Shown here in pieces: positions 63,292-64,000 of a DNA stretch of 64,000 nt. A program made the translations under genes and the position numbers. The DNA is taken from the NCBI RefSeq assembly GCF_014852585.1, contig NZ_JACVBX010000007.1, forward strand, positions 124,001-188,000, in the 5' to 3' direction. Source of the stretch: Pseudomonas sp. PDM18. GTDB lineage: Bacteria > Pseudomonadota > Gammaproteobacteria > Pseudomonadales > Pseudomonadaceae. Each line of letters begins with the position of its first letter. Within the stretch, counting starts at the first letter, position 1. The notes under the pieces are model-generated. The model was not told the DNA's origin. It saw only the letters and a program-made list of their open reading frames with translations, and searched no databases.

Positions 63292-64000
63292 TCAACCGAC
63301 CAGCTTGTCGACGCGGGCCATGCGCAGCAGCGCCCAGATCATCCCGCTGACCAGCGTCAGCAGTACCACCGAGAGCGCCGCGCCCAGGCCCCAGTTGCTG
63401 GTCTGGAACATCTGCAGATAGACGTACTCGGCCACCATCACAGTCTGCCCGCCGCCGAGGATCGCCGGGGTGATGAAGAAGCCCAGGCAGAACACGAAGA
63501 CGATGATGAAGGCGCCGAGGATGCCGGGAATGGTCTGCGGCACGAAGATGCTCCAGAAGGTGCGCATCTGACCGGCGCCCAGGCCGCGCGCGGCCAGCAG
63601 CACGCGCGGGTCGAGGCGGCGCATGGTCGACACCAGGGGGAACAGCGCGAAGGGCACCATGAAATGCACCATGCCGATCACCACGCCCATTTCGTTCCGT
63701 GTGAGCTGCAACGGCTCGCTGGTGATGCCCAGATATTGCAGCCAGTCGTTGAGCAGGCCGTTGCTGCGCAGGGCGATCAGCCACCCGAAGGCACGCACCA
63801 GCACCGACAGCCAGAACGGGATGAACACGCAGATTTCCACCACGCGCTGCCAGAACGGCGGGCTGTAGACCCAGCAGTAAGCCATCAGGTAGGCGATCAG
63901 CAGGGAGATCACGCTGACCGTGGTGCACAAGCGGAAGGTTCGCCAGAGCACGTCGTGGATCGCCGGGTCCGTCATGATCCGCTGGTACTGCTCGATCCCC
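63292..64000 (-). CDS. ABC transporter permease, PotB-type (5' end outside window)
   Basis: The C-terminal ~235 residues of the partner permease, running off the right edge. The reading frame continues through IEQYQRIMTDPAIHDVLWRTFRL at the edge, so the Met there is internal. The EAA loop is LAARGLGAGQMRTFWSIFVPQTIPG. Upstream genes for the binding protein and ATPase are expected beyond base 64000. Confidence 0.88.
   Translation of the reverse strand, partial: GIEQYQRIMTDPAIHDVLWRTFRLCTTVSVISLLIAYLMAYCWVYSPPFWQRVVEICVFIPFWLSVLVRAFGWLIALRSNGLLNDWLQYLGITSEPLQLTRNEMGVVIGMVHFMVPFALFPLVSTMRRLDPRVLLAARGLGAGQMRTFWSIFVPQTIPGILGAFIIVFVFCLGFFITPAILGGGQTVMVAEYVYLQMFQTSNWGLGAALSVVLLTLVSGMIWALLRMARVDKLVG

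Overview
The window is GC-rich Pseudomonas chromosome. The gene order matches the P. aeruginosa block that runs from the purine-catabolism genes through alkB2, smc, zipA, ligA, ffs, dnaX, recR, apt, anr, hemN and the two cbb3 oxidase operons to aer, acnA and tusA. This order, the two tandem ccoNOQP operons and the REP-like intergenic repeats point to a species close to the P. aeruginosa / P. citronellolis group. I saw no phage, insertion sequence, CRISPR array or tRNA. It is essentially core genome with a few accessory genes.

Layout. 1-4374 (minus): a tripartite efflux operon (EmrB-like MFS pump, EmrA-like adaptor, NodT-type outer-membrane lipoprotein that runs off the left edge) and a LysR regulator. 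4539-4961: a universal stress protein. 5272-11566 (minus): purine catabolism, xdhA-xdhB-xdhC-guaD. 11914-13893: alkane hydroxylase alkB2 divergent from a GntR/FCD regulator, with two palindromes between them. 13930-21858: housekeeping run smc, zipA, ligA, an HU-like gene and a small membrane protein. 21865-26796: an orphan pilin-like protein, 4.5S RNA, a periplasmic binding-protein-like gene, dnaX, ybaB-type gene and recR. 26793-30541: GNAT, rhodanese, FtrA-type regulator, acyl-CoA dehydrogenase and CbrC-like protein. 30683-35256: a Baeyer-Villiger-type monooxygenase/SDR pair divergent from a TetR gene with twin operators, a GFA-family protein and a putative metal-dependent hydrolase.

35558-54962 is mostly a low-oxygen respiration island: apt, anr (oxygen-sensing Fe-S regulator), hemN (anaerobic haem synthesis), the cbb3 maturation genes ccoG-ccoH-ccoI-ccoS plus a SafE-like gene, ccoNOQP-1, ccoNOQP-2, two accessory genes and aer (aerotaxis receptor). 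ANR boxes (TTGAT-N4-ATCAA type) precede hemN, ccoN2 and aer. A separate, near-identical 18-bp inverted-repeat box lies upstream of anr, ccoG and ccoN1. The island therefore appears to carry two regulatory circuits: Anr on the microaerobic oxidase, haem synthesis and aerotaxis, and a second factor (RoxR/RegA type is my inference) on anr itself, the assembly genes and the constitutive oxidase.

55157-64000: acnA divergent from rlmM, a MaoC-like protein, a secreted alpha/beta-hydrolase lipoprotein, tusA and two polyamine-type ABC permeases, the second cut by the right edge. The most interesting material is regulatory: the shared 18-bp boxes, the palindromes in the alkB2-gntR and ccoN2 leaders, and the twin TetR operators.
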